From an uncultured Sutterella sp. (GTDB lineage: Bacteria; Pseudomonadota; Gammaproteobacteria; Burkholderiales; Burkholderiaceae_F): a stretch of 64,000 bases of DNA. This document shows positions 36,268 through 45,643 of the stretch, one piece after another. Positions within the stretch are counted from its first letter, which is position 1. Each line of letters starts with the position of its first letter. The DNA is taken from the NCBI GenBank assembly GCA_900770335.1, contig CAAGKD010000164.1, positions 7,727 to 71,726 of the forward strand. The letters run 5' to 3'. The translations under genes were made by a program, and so were the position numbers. The notes below the pieces were generated by a model. The model had not been told where the DNA came from. It made no database searches and saw only the letters and a program-made list of their open reading frames with translations.

Positions 36268-38277
36268 TTACTTGATCAGGTTCTCGACCTTCTCGATGAC
36301 GTTCTCGACGGTGAAGCCGAACTTCTTCCAGAGATCCTTGGCCGGAGCGCTCTCGCCGAACGTGTCGACGCCGAGCACGTCGCCCCGGCCCGAGAAGTAC
36401 TTCCACCAGAGGTCCGTGCGGCTCGCCTCGATGGCGAGGACCGGCGTGCCCGGCGTGAGGACGGACTCGCGGTATTCCTTCGTCTGGCGATCGAAGCGGT
36501 TCGTGCAGGGCATCGAGACCACGCGGACCTGGACGTTCATCGCCGCGAGGCGCGCGCGCGCCTCCATGGCGAGCCCGACCTCGGAGCCCGTGGCGAGGAT
36601 GATCGCCTGCGCCTCGCCCTTGCCGAGGGGCGCCTCGGCGGCGACGTAGCCGCCCGCGCTGATCGCGTCGGCGTCAACCTCGTCGCGGTCGACGAAGGGC
36701 AGGTTCTGGCGAGAGAAGATGAGGCAGGAGGCGCCGTCGCGGCGCTCGATCGCCGAGGCCCAGGCGACGACGGTCTCGACCGTGTCGGCGGGACGCCAGA
36801 CATCCATGCCCGGAATGAGGCGCAGCGACGGAACGTGCTCGACGGACTGGTGGGTCGGGCCGTCTTCGCCCAAGCCGATCGAGTCATGCGTGAAGACGTT
36901 GATCGCGCGCAGGTTCATGAGCGCGGACATGCGCAGGGCGTTCCTCGAGTAGTCCGAGAACGTGAGGAAGGTCGCGCCGTAGGGGATGAAGCCGCCGAAG
37001 AGCGCGACGCCGTTGAGGATCGCAGACATGCCGAACTCGCGCACGCCGTAGCTGATGTGGCGGGCGTGGAAGTCTCCGGAGTTGAGGCTCTTGACGTCCT
37101 TCCAGTTCGTGAGGTTCGAGCCCGTGAGGTCGGCCGAGCCGCCGAGCAGCTCGGGCAGGGCCGGAGCGAGGGCGTTGAGGGCCTTCTGGCTCGCCTTGCG
37201 CGTGGCGACCGTCTCCTGGGCCTCCTCGGCCGCGCAGACCGCGTCCATCACGACGTCGTCCCAGTTCTCGGGGAGGTCGCCGGCGAGGCGGCGGCGAAGC
37301 TCGCGAGCGAGCTCCGGATAGGCCTTCTCGTAGCCCGCGTACATCGCGCTCCACTCGTTCTCGATCGCGCGGCCCGCCTCGCGGTGATCCCAGGCGGCGT
37401 AGACGTCCTCGGGAATCTCAAAGGGCCCCCACTGCCAGCCGAGGGCGGCCTTCGCGGCGGCGATCTCCTCCTCGCCCAGGGCCTCGCCATGGACCTTGGC
37501 GGTGCCCTGGCGGTTGGGCGAGCCCTTGCCGATCGTCGTCTTGGCGATGATGAGAACGGGCTTGTCCTCGCTCGTCTTCGCCTCGGCGATGGCGCGGTCC
37601 ATCGCGTCGATGTCGTGGCCGTCGACCGGGCCGATCACCTTCCAGCCGTAGGCCTCGAAGCGCCCGCGCGTGTCGTCCTGGAACCAGCCGCGGACGTCGC
37701 CGTCGATCGAGATGCCGTTGTCGTCATAGATCGCGATGAGCTTGTTGAGATGCCACACGCCCGCAAGAGAGCAGACCTCGTGGCTGATGCCCTCCATGAG
37801 GCAGCCGTCGCCCAGGAACACGTACGTGCGGTTGTCGATGACGGGGAAGCCCTCGCGGTTGAACTCCGCGCCGAGGAGCTTTTCGGCGAGCGCCATGCCG
37901 ACGCCGTTGGCGATGCCCTGGCCGAGCGGGCCCGTCGTCGTCTCGACGCCCGGGGTGACGCCCGCCTCGGGGTGCCCCGGCGTCCTGCTGCCGAGCTGGC
38001 GGAACGCCTTGAGGTCGTCCATCGAGAGGTCGTAGCCCGTCAGATGCAGGAGCGCGTACTGCAGCATCGACCCGTGGCCGTTCGACAGGATGAAGCGGTC
38101 GCGGCCGAGCCACTTCGGATCGGCGGGATTGAAGCGCAGATGGCGCGACCAGAGCGCGGTGGCGATGTCCGCCATACCCATCGGCATGCCGGGGTGGCCG
38201 GACTTGGCTTTTTGGACAGCATCCATGGCGAGCGCGCGGATCGCGTTGGCCATCGTCTGGGGTGAGACGTTTGACAT
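36268..38277 (-). CDS. tkt: Transketolase
   Basis: Transketolase moves two-carbon units between sugar phosphates using thiamine diphosphate. The 669-aa protein has the TPP/Mg motif [23 protein letters not shown]...[13 protein letters not shown] and substrate residues in [64 protein letters not shown] and the C-terminal [22 protein letters not shown] also fit. It heads the tkt-gap unit. The ThiM/ThiE salvage enzymes in this window feed its cofactor. Confidence 0.97.
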   Translation of the reverse strand: MSNVSPQTMANAIRALAMDAVQKAKSGHPGMPMGMADIATALWSRHLRFNPADPKWLGRDRFILSNGHGSMLQYALLHLTGYDLSMDDLKAFRQLGSRTPGHPEAGVTPGVETTTGPLGQGIANGVGMALAEKLLGAEFNREGFPVIDNRTYVFLGDGCLMEGISHEVCSLAGVWHLNKLIAIYDDNGISIDGDVRGWFQDDTRGRFEAYGWKVIGPVDGHDIDAMDRAIAEAKTSEDKPVLIIAKTTIGKGSPNRQGTAKVHGEALGEEEIAAAKAALGWQWGPFEIPEDVYAAWDHREAGRAIENEWSAMYAGYEKAYPELARELRRRLAGDLPENWDDVVMDAVCAAEEAQETVATRKASQKALNALAPALPELLGGSADLTGSNLTNWKDVKSLNSGDFHARHISYGVREFGMSAILNGVALFGGFIPYGATFLTFSDYSRNALRMSALMNLRAINVFTHDSIGLGEDGPTHQSVEHVPSLRLIPGMDVWRPADTVETVVAWASAIERRDGASCLIFSRQNLPFVDRDEVDADAISAGGYVAAEAPLGKGEAQAIILATGSEVGLAMEARARLAAMNVQVRVVSMPCTNRFDRQTKEYRESVLTPGTPVLAIEASRTDLWWKYFSGRGDVLGVDTFGESAPAKDLWKKFGFTVENVIEKVENLIK

Positions 38278-38346
38278 GGGAGTCGTTCTCGAAGACAGAA
38301 AAAGGAATCCGGAAAGCGCAGGGCGCGCTCCCCTTCGAAATTCAAT

Positions 38347-38388
38347 ATTTTAACATTCCTGCCTGCGAATCCCCCCGGATTCGCAGGC
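38347..38388 (-). promoter_or_regulatory. tkt promoter region with a perfect 12-bp inverted repeat
   Basis: TAAAAT (minus strand, 38347-38352) is a likely -10 box for tkt. Just upstream, GCCTGCGAATCC and its exact complement GGATTCGCAGGC (38361-38388) are separated by CCCC, covering the -35 position. No T-run follows on either strand, so an operator or a blocking hairpin is more likely than a terminator. No known regulator motif is recognised. Confidence 0.5.
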
Positions 38389-38434
38389 ACCCCGCCGCCC
38401 GTCCGGGCGGTCCGACCGCACCCGAGATAACACC

Positions 38435-39184
38435 ATGGCCCTTCCCCGATTCTTCATTGATGCGCCGACCGAGGCCTTCCGCCTCGGCGAGCGATTCGAA
38501 CTTCCCGCCAAGGCGGCCCGTCATGCCGGCCGCGCCCTGAGGCTCGCCGCAGGCGAGCGCGTCGAAGTCTTCAACGGCTCGGGCCTCGCCTGGCAGGGCC
38601 CGGTCGGATTCGCGGGCGACGCGGCCTGGGCGGATCTCGAGACGATGACCGAGCGCACGGCCGAGCCCCCCGTGCGCATGACGCTCGTGCAGAGCCTCGT
38701 CGCGCCGGAGAAGACCGATTGGATCGTCGAGAAGGCCGTCGAGACGGGCGTGAGCGCCGTCATCCTCGTGCCCGCGGAGCGCTCCGTGACGCGGCTCTCG
38801 GGGGACCGCCTCGCCAAGCGCGTCTCGCGCCTCACCGAGATCGCGCGCTCGGCGGCCGAACAGTGCGGCCGCAACGTCGTGCCGCCCGTCTCCGCAGCGG
38901 CTTCGCTCGAGGCGGGCCTCGCTGCCGTCCGGGCCGACCTGAGGCTCATCCTCGCACCGGGCGCGGCCCCCGGGATTCCCGCGGAGCTCCGGCCCGGCCT
39001 CGCCTCGGCCGCCTTTGCGGTCGGGCCCGAGGGCGGGTTCACCGAAGGAGAGATCGCCCTTGCCGCGGACTGCGGCTGGCGACCGGCCCTCCTCGGCCCC
39101 CGGGTGCTCCGCACGGAGACCGCGGGACTTGCGGCCGCGTGCTGGATCGAGACGCTCGCCGGAGACTATCCGCGCGCGCAGTGA
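38435..39184 (+). CDS. rsmE: 16S rRNA (uracil1498-N3)-methyltransferase
   Basis: RsmE methylates U1498 of 16S rRNA. The 249-aa SPOUT-class protein has an N-terminal PUA-like domain (RFFIDAP...HAGRALRLAAGERVEVFNGSG). Its C-terminal knot includes KTDWIVEKAVETGVSAVILVPAERSV, SAAEQCGRNVVP, AVGPEGGFTEGEIALA and LGPRVLRTETAGLAA, the SAM-binding knot loops. It is divergent from tkt. Confidence 0.95.
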   Translation: MALPRFFIDAPTEAFRLGERFELPAKAARHAGRALRLAAGERVEVFNGSGLAWQGPVGFAGDAAWADLETMTERTAEPPVRMTLVQSLVAPEKTDWIVEKAVETGVSAVILVPAERSVTRLSGDRLAKRVSRLTEIARSAAEQCGRNVVPPVSAAASLEAGLAAVRADLRLILAPGAAPGIPAELRPGLASAAFAVGPEGGFTEGEIALAADCGWRPALLGPRVLRTETAGLAAACWIETLAGDYPRAQ

Positions 39185-39191
39185 CCGCCCG

Positions 39192-40517
39192 TCAGGAGGC
39201 GGGCGCCTCCGCCGCGTTCGCAGGCGCCGCTGAGGAAGCCCGGGGGGCTGCGGGCGATTCCGCAGGTTCGGCGGCCTCCAGCTTCGGTTCGGGCTTCAAT
39301 TCAGGCCTTGGCTCGGACTCCGGTTCCGGCTTCGTCTCAGCCGCAGCGGAGGCCGTCTGCGCCGAGTCCGTCCTTTCGGCCTTCCCTGTCTTTTCGTCCT
39401 GAGCCTGTCCGGCCGATCCGACGGGAACAGAGGTCGGGGCGGACGAAGCGGATGCGCCTGACGCGGCTGACGCGGACGGAGCCGGCTTCACGACAGACGC
39501 CGGCTTCGTCGATTTCAGCTCCGCCGCAGCCTGCGCCGGCGCAGAGAGCGGCTCGACGCGCGGCGCCGCCTGCATCGTCCTCTCCTCGGGGCTGAGGCGC
39601 GTCTCGACGGTCCTGCCGAAGCGCGCCCATTCGCTGAAGCCGAGCTGCCTCACCGCTCCGGCGGAGGCCGAGGCGGAGAACTCCGGCCCCGTGCGCTTCG
39701 CGCGCGAGAGCTTCACCGCCGCCGCGGAGTCTCCGCCCGCGGCGACGAGCATGCGGCTGCGCTCCTTCATCACGCGGTTGGCGTAGCCGCCGTCCGTGCT
39801 GGCGTTCGCCGCGCCGCAGTACCACTTGAGCGCTTTGCTCACGCTTCCCGTGCGACGGATGAGGCTCGAGAGGATCGACGTGCCGACGACGAGCGAGGGA
39901 TAGGCCTCGAGCGCGGCGGAGGCGCCGCCGAAGGCCTTGAACTTGTCCGTGTGCACGCGGGTCATGACCTGCATGAGGCCCTCGGCGCCCGCGCCGCTTC
40001 GCGCCTTCGGGTTGAAGCTCGACTCGACGGCGGCCACGGAGAGGATGAGCAGCGGATCGACGTCAAAGCCCGCGCCGATCTCGACGGCCCAGGCGACGAG
40101 CTGGCCGGCGCGCTCGGACGGAATGCGAAAGCTCCGCGAGACGTACGCGGCGACCTGCTCCTCGGCGGCGACCTGCTCCTCGGCGGCGCCGCTCCTTGAC
40201 GCGACGGAGGCACCCTCCGAACCGTCCGGATGAAGCCGCACCCATTCGCTTGCGAGCCGTGCGGCCTCGGCCTCCGCCGCCTCGATCTCCGCGAGGCTCG
40301 CCGCGCTCTGCGCGGCCGGCGCGGGCTCCGGGGGGCGCGCGGCCGTGAAGCCGTTCACATGGAGCCAGAGCGCCGCGGCGACGCAGAGCATGGCGACGCC
40401 TCCGGCGGGCCAAGGGTCCCCCAGGCGGGCGGCGAAGCCGCGCGCCCGGTCGTCCTCAGCCGGAGCGCAATGGGAGAGTGTGCGTGCGCAATGTCTTCGA
40501 GTCGTGTGTCTGGCCAT
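39192..40517 (-). CDS. Membrane-anchored lytic transglycosylase (SLT domain)
   Basis: A 441-aa cell wall protein. One membrane anchor (about residues 38-57) follows a short cytoplasmic N-terminus. The soluble lytic transglycosylase domain spans about 135-265, with catalytic Glu165 in LSVAAVESSFNPKARSGAGAEGLMQVM, then TSILSSLIRRTGSVSKALKWYCG. It would cleave peptidoglycan to 1,6-anhydro products, which fits with ampD and mpl in the same window. The last 130 residues are a Ser/Ala/Pro/Glu-rich tail. An 18-bp tandem duplication at 40151-40186 doubles the AAEEQV segment. It converges with rsmE, 7 bp apart. Confidence 0.88.
   Translation of the reverse strand: MARHTTRRHCARTLSHCAPAEDDRARGFAARLGDPWPAGGVAMLCVAAALWLHVNGFTAARPPEPAPAAQSAASLAEIEAAEAEAARLASEWVRLHPDGSEGASVASRSGAAEEQVAAEEQVAAYVSRSFRIPSERAGQLVAWAVEIGAGFDVDPLLILSVAAVESSFNPKARSGAGAEGLMQVMTRVHTDKFKAFGGASAALEAYPSLVVGTSILSSLIRRTGSVSKALKWYCGAANASTDGGYANRVMKERSRMLVAAGGDSAAAVKLSRAKRTGPEFSASASAGAVRQLGFSEWARFGRTVETRLSPEERTMQAAPRVEPLSAPAQAAAELKSTKPASVVKPAPSASAASGASASSAPTSVPVGSAGQAQDEKTGKAERTDSAQTASAAAETKPEPESEPRPELKPEPKLEAAEPAESPAAPRASSAAPANAAEAPAS
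40151..40186. repeat. 18-bp tandem duplication inside the transglycosylase gene
   Basis: Two adjacent exact copies of an 18-bp unit (CGACCTGCTCCTCGGCGG) keep the frame and duplicate six residues (AAEEQV type). A slippage-prone in-frame repeat. Confidence 0.8.
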
Positions 40518-40800
40518 GTGTCTGCAAGAGGCTCCTTCTTCCCGTCCAAGGGTTTTGCGGGCGAGATTAACAGAAATGTCCGAGCGATGCGATTTCGGGG
40601 AGGATCTCGAAAGAGGCTCGGGATCTTGCGCAGCCGCCTCGTCCGGCCGGCCCGGGAAGCGACGGGAGGAGCGGCTCGAGGAGCGGCGCAGGGCGCGTCA
40701 GCGGCCCGCCGCCTCCCTAGAATGGCCCTCACGGAGAGGCGCGCAAGCGTCGGGAACGCCGCGGCCGGCATTCTGGAGCCGAGGCGAAAGGAGAGCAGTC

Positions 40801-41088
40801 ATGAAGCGCAGACCCATTCATCGCGGCGGCATCGCCTCCGCGGGCTACGACCGCACGCGGCGGTGGCTTGACGTCGAGTTCGAGACCGGCCGGGTGCTCC
40901 GGTGCGAGTCGATCGGCGCGGAGGCCGCGGAGCGGTTCCTCCGCTCGAGCTCGCCCGAGGCCTACTGGCGCGAGGAGATCGAGGACGCCTACCCGATCCG
41001 CGAGATCTCCGCGAAGGAGAGCGACGAGGAGCGCCCCGTCGCGAAGAAGGGGATCGAGGAGCTCAAGCGCCTCTTCGGCGACGCCTGA
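40801..41088 (+). CDS. KTSC domain protein
   Basis: A 95-aa protein whose first 70 residues match the KTSC domain pattern: IASAGYDRTRRWLDVEFETGRVLRCESIG, then an Ala/Ser-rich helix and YWREEIEDAYPI. This domain resembles the C-terminus of some lysyl-tRNA synthetases and may bind nucleic acid; its role is unknown. A good AGGAGAG site precedes the ATG. The 283 bp upstream contains a TAGAATGG box at 40729 but no other gene. It converges with mgtE. Confidence 0.7.
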   Translation: MKRRPIHRGGIASAGYDRTRRWLDVEFETGRVLRCESIGAEAAERFLRSSSPEAYWREEIEDAYPIREISAKESDEERPVAKKGIEELKRLFGDA

Positions 41089-41141
41089 CCGGTCAATCGA
41101 GAGCGGCTCGCCCGCGGGGGCGCGGCCGCGCCTGCCGCTTC

Positions 41142-42707
41142 TCAGCGGAAGAAGATCGTCGCGAGTCCGAGGAAGATGAGGAACCCGCCCGAGTCCGTCG
41201 AGAAGGTGAGCAGGACCGAGCCGCCCATCGCGGGGTCGCGACCGAGCTTCTCAAGGATGAGCGGCACGGCGATGCCGACGATCGCGCCCTGCAGGATGTT
41301 GAGGAACATCGCCAGGGCCATCACGAGTCCGAGCTTCATGCCGTCGGGCGAATCCCAGTAGAGCGCCCACGAACAGGCGCCGGCGATGAGGCCCCAGATG
41401 ACGCCGTTGATGAGCGAGACGCCGATCTCCTTGCGCCAGATGTCGAGGATGTTGGCCGTCGTCACCTGGCCCATGGCGAGCGAGCGCACGAGCAGCGTGA
41501 GCGTCTGGTTGCCCGAGTTGCCCGCCATGCCCGCGACGATCGGCATGAGGGCTGCCAGGGCGACGATGCGCGAGATCGTCCCCTCGAAGGCGGAGATCAC
41601 GCGCGAGGCGAAGAAGGCCGTGCAGAGGTTGACGCCGAGCCAGAGCCAGCGGCTCTTCGCGGAGGACCACATGCCTCCGTAGATATCCTGCTCGTCATCA
41701 AGGCCGACCGCGCCGAAGGCGTCCTCCTCGCTCTCCTCGCGGATGACGTCGACCACCTCGTTGACGGTGAGGCGGCCCACGAGGCGGCCGGCCTCGTCGA
41801 CGACGGCCGCGCTCACGAGGTCGTAGCGCTCGAACGCCTGCGCGGCGTCGCTCGCGTCGTCTAGCGGATTGAGCGTGAAGGACTCCGTCTGCATGATCCG
41901 GCGGATCTGCGTCGTGGGGTCGTTCGTGAGCATCTCCACGAGGGAGAGCGTGCCCTTGAGGCGCCCCATCCGGTCAACGACGAAGATTTGGTCCATGTGG
42001 TCCGGGAGCGTCTTGAAGCGCCTCAGGTACCTGAGGACCATGTCGACGGTGACCTCCTCGCGGATCGACACCATCTCGAAGTCCATGCGCGCGCCGACGG
42101 AGTCCTCCGGATAGGACATGGCCGCGCGCAGCTGGGCGCGCTCCTCGTGCGACAGGCCCTCCTGGACCTCCGCCATGACGTCGGGCGGCAGATCGTCGAC
42201 GAGGTCGGCGATCTGGTCCGTGTCGAGGGTCTCGACCGCGTCGACAAGCTCGTCGCGGTCCATCGCGTCGATCAGGGTCTCGCGAACGCCCTCGTTGACC
42301 TCAAGCAGAATGTCGCCGTCCGATTCGCTCTGAACCTGGTCCCAGACGGCGAGTCGGTCGTCAAGCGGCAGCGCCTCGAGCACCCAAGCGATGTCCGCGG
42401 GGTGCAGGGGCTCGAGGATGTCGCGCAGCTCCTGCGCGGCCTCGGGCGTGATGGGGCGGGCGTCATGGTCCTCGCCGTGCCGGTCGCCCTTCGGGCGGGG
42501 GAGCTCCCGCGCCCGGTCCTCGTCCTCCTCCAGAATCTGCTCGACGCGGGCGAGCGCGCGGCTCGCCTCGTCCGAGTCGAGGGTCGGAGCGACCTCCTCC
42601 TCGGGTTCGGCGTCCGCGCCGGCGGCCCTGCGCTCCTCGTCCTCGCGCACCTCGCGGCTCGCGCGGTCAAGGTGGTCCTGCCGGTCCTGGGTGTCCTCTC
42701 GGCTCAC
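41142..42707 (-). CDS. mgtE: Magnesium transporter MgtE
   Basis: MgtE is a Mg-gated magnesium channel of the inner membrane. From GTG 42707 (GGGAGAG nine bases upstream) the protein is 521 aa. It has an acidic N-terminal extension, the superhelical N domain (LEPLHPADIAWVLEALPLDDRLAVW, DLVDDLPPDVMAEV) and two CBS domains (from PEDSVGARMDFEMVSI to VNEVVDVIREESEEDAFG). Five membrane helices follow, with MPIVAGMAGNSGNQTLTLLVRSLAMGQV, the pore signature. A longer GTG start at 42746 has its Shine-Dalgarno directly abutting and is less likely. Confidence 0.95.
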   Translation of the reverse strand: MSREDTQDRQDHLDRASREVREDEERRAAGADAEPEEEVAPTLDSDEASRALARVEQILEEDEDRARELPRPKGDRHGEDHDARPITPEAAQELRDILEPLHPADIAWVLEALPLDDRLAVWDQVQSESDGDILLEVNEGVRETLIDAMDRDELVDAVETLDTDQIADLVDDLPPDVMAEVQEGLSHEERAQLRAAMSYPEDSVGARMDFEMVSIREEVTVDMVLRYLRRFKTLPDHMDQIFVVDRMGRLKGTLSLVEMLTNDPTTQIRRIMQTESFTLNPLDDASDAAQAFERYDLVSAAVVDEAGRLVGRLTVNEVVDVIREESEEDAFGAVGLDDEQDIYGGMWSSAKSRWLWLGVNLCTAFFASRVISAFEGTISRIVALAALMPIVAGMAGNSGNQTLTLLVRSLAMGQVTTANILDIWRKEIGVSLINGVIWGLIAGACSWALYWDSPDGMKLGLVMALAMFLNILQGAIVGIAVPLILEKLGRDPAMGGSVLLTFSTDSGGFLIFLGLATIFFR

Positions 42708-42908
42708 TTCGGTCTCTCCCGATCGGAATGTTGGCGGGCGGCGCACCTCCTGCGGACGTCGGGTCCGCAGAACGCCTAGCGCCGGGCGTCGCTCGCGCGC
42801 GGAGCCGGTCCCGGAAATGCGGGATCCGGCGCGTCCGCGCGAATGTCAGTGCAAAAAACTTCCGCAGGCTAACACAGGACTGTTACGAAAGTCTTTCAGC
42901 CGAGGCGG

Positions 42909-44921
42909 TCAGGCGGCGGGAGCGACCGCGGCGGCTCCGGCGGCCTCGGGCGCCTCCGCGCCTTCCGCTCCGGCTCCGGCAGCTCCGTCGGAGCCTTCGG
43001 CCTCCTCAAGCCCCTCCTCATCCTCCTCGTCGTCATCGACCGACTCGTCGAGCACGCGCACGAGCTGCGCGTCCATAATGAGGTCGACGAGGTCGCACCC
43101 GAGGATGCGCAGCTCCACCTTGCGGCCGCGCTCGATGTCCTCCGGCAGCCCCGGCACGCGCTGCATGAAGGGGAGCCCGTCGATGCGCACGAGGTCGCCC
43201 TTGACGACGATCGCCTCGATCGAGCGGAGGTTCTCCTGCAGGATCCAGCGCAGCGACCAGTAGCGCTCCATGCGCGTCTGGAAGTCCGCATAGAGCCCGT
43301 AGAGGTTCTCGAACTGGCTCACGATCGCGAAGAGGTCGACGTCGTTTCTCGCGAAGGCGGGCTGCTCGCCCTTGAGCACGGCGATCATCTGGCGCTGATT
43401 GACGAGGTCGACGTAGCGGCGCAGGGGCGAGGTGCTCCAGGCGTAGCGCACGACGCCGAGGCCGTCGTGCGGCCCCGGGGTGGTGCTCATGCGCACGCGC
43501 CCCATGCGCTGCGAGCGGTAGATGCCCGGCGTTGCGTGCTCCTCGAGCCACAGGCCCCAGGTGCTGTTCGCGAAGATCATGAGCTCGGCGACGAGCAGGT
43601 CGAGCGGCGCGCCGCGGCGGCGGCCGAGGACGCGGATCTTCGCATCCTCCCCCTCGCCCTCAAGCGCGAAGTACCAGTCGACGCGGCCGACGGGCTCGGG
43701 CCGTCCGCGCACCTCCTCGCGGCCCTGCTGCAGGCGCTTGGCGAAGCGCCACAGCCAACAGATCTGCTCGCCGAAGGGCAGGTCGAGCCTGCCCGAGGAG
43801 ACGGCCTCCTCGGTGACGAGATCGTCGATCCGGTCGTAGCGCAGGTTCGCCTTGAGCGCGATGCGCTCGAGGCGCGTCTCGGTGCGCTCGACGGCGAGCG
43901 TGTCGTCCTTGACCCAGGCGTAGAGCGAGAGGCACGGCACGACGCGGCCCTCGTCGAGCGAGGCCGCCTTGATCCAGGCCTCGGGAAGCATCGTGGTCTT
44001 CAGGCCCGGCGCGTAGACGGTGCTCATGCGCGCGCGCGCCGCCTTGTCGACGGGCGTGTCGCGCCCGATCATGAGCGAAGGCGCGGCGATGTGCACGCCC
44101 ACGCGCGTGACGCCCCCGTCAAGGTGCACGACGCTCGCGGCGTCGTCGATCTCAGTCGTCGTCGAGTCGTCGATCGAGAAGGCCTCGACGTCCGCGAACG
44201 GAAGTTCGGCCCAGTCGCCCTCGGGGGGCTCGGACAGGTCCGCGGAGAAACCGCGGCCACCGGGGAAGTTCGTCGCGTAGAAGCTCTCGACGTGCCAGCG
44301 CCAGGGCGAGGCGACGCCGCCCAGGGCGAGCATCAGGCGCAGGGGCGTCTGGCGGGTCTCGGCGGCGGCGTCCGCGAGGGCCTTCCACTCAATCGAGTTC
44401 TTGTCGGGCGAGACGAGCAGCGCGAGCGCATTGCGGCCGATCGGCTCGGGCAGGCGCCCCTCGACCATCTCCGCGGTCCAGGCCTTCCGCTGCTCCTCGA
44501 GGCGCCGCTTGCGCTCGAGCGCCTCGAGGGCCTTCTTCAGGATCTCCTCGGGAGCCTTGCGATACTGCCCGCGCCCCTTGCGGTAGAAGTAGACGGGATT
44601 GGCGTGAAGCGTCGTGAGCAGGGCCGCCTTTTCGACGGGGCCCGCCGAGCCGCCCCAGTACTCCTGTGCGAGGTCCGCGTAGGAGAACTCCTCCTCTGGC
44701 GCGGCCTCCCAGAGAAAGGACGGATCGAGCTCGGCCGCAGCGTCAGGGATGCGCGCGATCAGATCGGCCGCCGAGGGCGACTCGAAGGTGAAGAAGACGT
44801 GCGAGGACTTGATCTTCGTGCGGCGCCCGGTCGTGAGCTCGACCTGATAGGCGTTGCCCGTCTGCGAGAGGGCCGTTCCGGCCTTGAAGGAGCCGTCTTC
44901 CTCGAAGTAGAGATTCGTCAT
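42909..44921 (-). CDS. RNase II-like exoribonuclease (RNB domain)
   Basis: A 670-aa RNB-domain ribonuclease of the RNase II/R group, common next to yqiA and mpl in Burkholderiales. The N-terminal 240 residues include a helical region. The RNB domain starts at FSIDDSTTTEIDDAASV (249-265), where Asp251, Glu257, Asp259 and Asp260 match the E. coli RNase II metal-site positions, with Glu for the second Asp. YAWSTSPLRRYVDLVNQRQM holds the catalytic Arg. A C-terminal S1-like domain and an acidic Ala-rich tail finish the protein. It should degrade RNA 3' to 5'. I do not call it rnb or rnr because it differs from both. Confidence 0.9.
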   Translation of the reverse strand: MTNLYFEEDGSFKAGTALSQTGNAYQVELTTGRRTKIKSSHVFFTFESPSAADLIARIPDAAAELDPSFLWEAAPEEEFSYADLAQEYWGGSAGPVEKAALLTTLHANPVYFYRKGRGQYRKAPEEILKKALEALERKRRLEEQRKAWTAEMVEGRLPEPIGRNALALLVSPDKNSIEWKALADAAAETRQTPLRLMLALGGVASPWRWHVESFYATNFPGGRGFSADLSEPPEGDWAELPFADVEAFSIDDSTTTEIDDAASVVHLDGGVTRVGVHIAAPSLMIGRDTPVDKAARARMSTVYAPGLKTTMLPEAWIKAASLDEGRVVPCLSLYAWVKDDTLAVERTETRLERIALKANLRYDRIDDLVTEEAVSSGRLDLPFGEQICWLWRFAKRLQQGREEVRGRPEPVGRVDWYFALEGEGEDAKIRVLGRRRGAPLDLLVAELMIFANSTWGLWLEEHATPGIYRSQRMGRVRMSTTPGPHDGLGVVRYAWSTSPLRRYVDLVNQRQMIAVLKGEQPAFARNDVDLFAIVSQFENLYGLYADFQTRMERYWSLRWILQENLRSIEAIVVKGDLVRIDGLPFMQRVPGLPEDIERGRKVELRILGCDLVDLIMDAQLVRVLDESVDDDEEDEEGLEEAEGSDGAAGAGAEGAEAPEAAGAAAVAPAA

Positions 44922-45019
44922 TGCTGCTTGTCCGCGCGCTCCGAGCTCCGGCCCGGCTTCGCCCGGGCCGCACGCGGATCCGCACTGAGTGTGTTCGAAC
45001 GTATTGAAAATTGAGGCCG

Positions 45020-45643
45020 CTATTGTGCCCGATCGCGTGCGCGCAGTCTTCGCGCGAGGAAGGCGAAGACGGGCTCGAGGCATGCGTCGAAGCGCTCCAT
45101 CCGGTGGTCGTCCCCGACCGAAAGGATCCGCGGGGAGGCGGATAGCGCCCCCGCGGCCGCTCGCCAGTCGAGGACCTCGTCGGCGGTCGAGAGGACGATG
45201 AGCGCGTCGGCCGGGTCGGCGGGCGCGGCCGGCGCCTCCGCCTCGAGCGCGCGGAAGTCGTCGGCGAAGGACGCTTCGACGCGAAGGACGCGGTCCGTCC
45301 CGAACACCCGCTGCTCGCCCGTGAGGGCGGGCACGTGCGTCCAGGGGTCGAGGCACGGGTTGACCGCGACGCACGGGATGCGCCTCCTGCCCGCGGCGCG
45401 CAGCGCGAGAAACCCTCCGAGGCTTGATCCGGCCAGGCACGCCGCGCGCCCCTCGCGGGCGACGTCGGCAAGGAGCGACTCGATCACGCGGTCGCACTCG
45501 CGCGGCGCGCGGTTGAGGTCGGGCGCCCGGAAGCCCCAGCCGCGAGCAAGCGCGGCGGCCTCGAGCGAGCGTCCCTTGGCGGAGGCGGGCGAGGAGAGAA
45601 AGCCGTGCAGGTAGACGAGAACGGGCGCTGCGGCGGATGTCAT
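45020..45643 (-). CDS. YqiA/YcfP family esterase
   Basis: A 207-aa alpha/beta hydrolase of the UPF0227/YqiA family. It starts VLVYLHGFLSSPASAKG, has the nucleophile elbow CLAGSSLGGFLALR and a family VNPCLDPWTHV. The Asp and His of the triad are likely in STADEVLDW and GDDHRMERF. It starts inside the mpl stop codon (ATGA overlap), so it is translationally coupled to mpl. E. coli YqiA hydrolyses acyl-CoA and nitrophenyl esters; the substrate here is unknown. Confidence 0.88.
   Translation of the reverse strand: MTSAAAPVLVYLHGFLSSPASAKGRSLEAAALARGWGFRAPDLNRAPRECDRVIESLLADVAREGRAACLAGSSLGGFLALRAAGRRRIPCVAVNPCLDPWTHVPALTGEQRVFGTDRVLRVEASFADDFRALEAEAPAAPADPADALIVLSTADEVLDWRAAAGALSASPRILSVGDDHRMERFDACLEPVFAFLARRLRARDRAQ

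Noticed and set aside
42708..42746. GTG at 42746 as the start of mgtE
   Set aside because: Its AGGAG directly abuts the codon, leaving no spacing; the GTG at 42707 has GGGAGAG at a normal distance.
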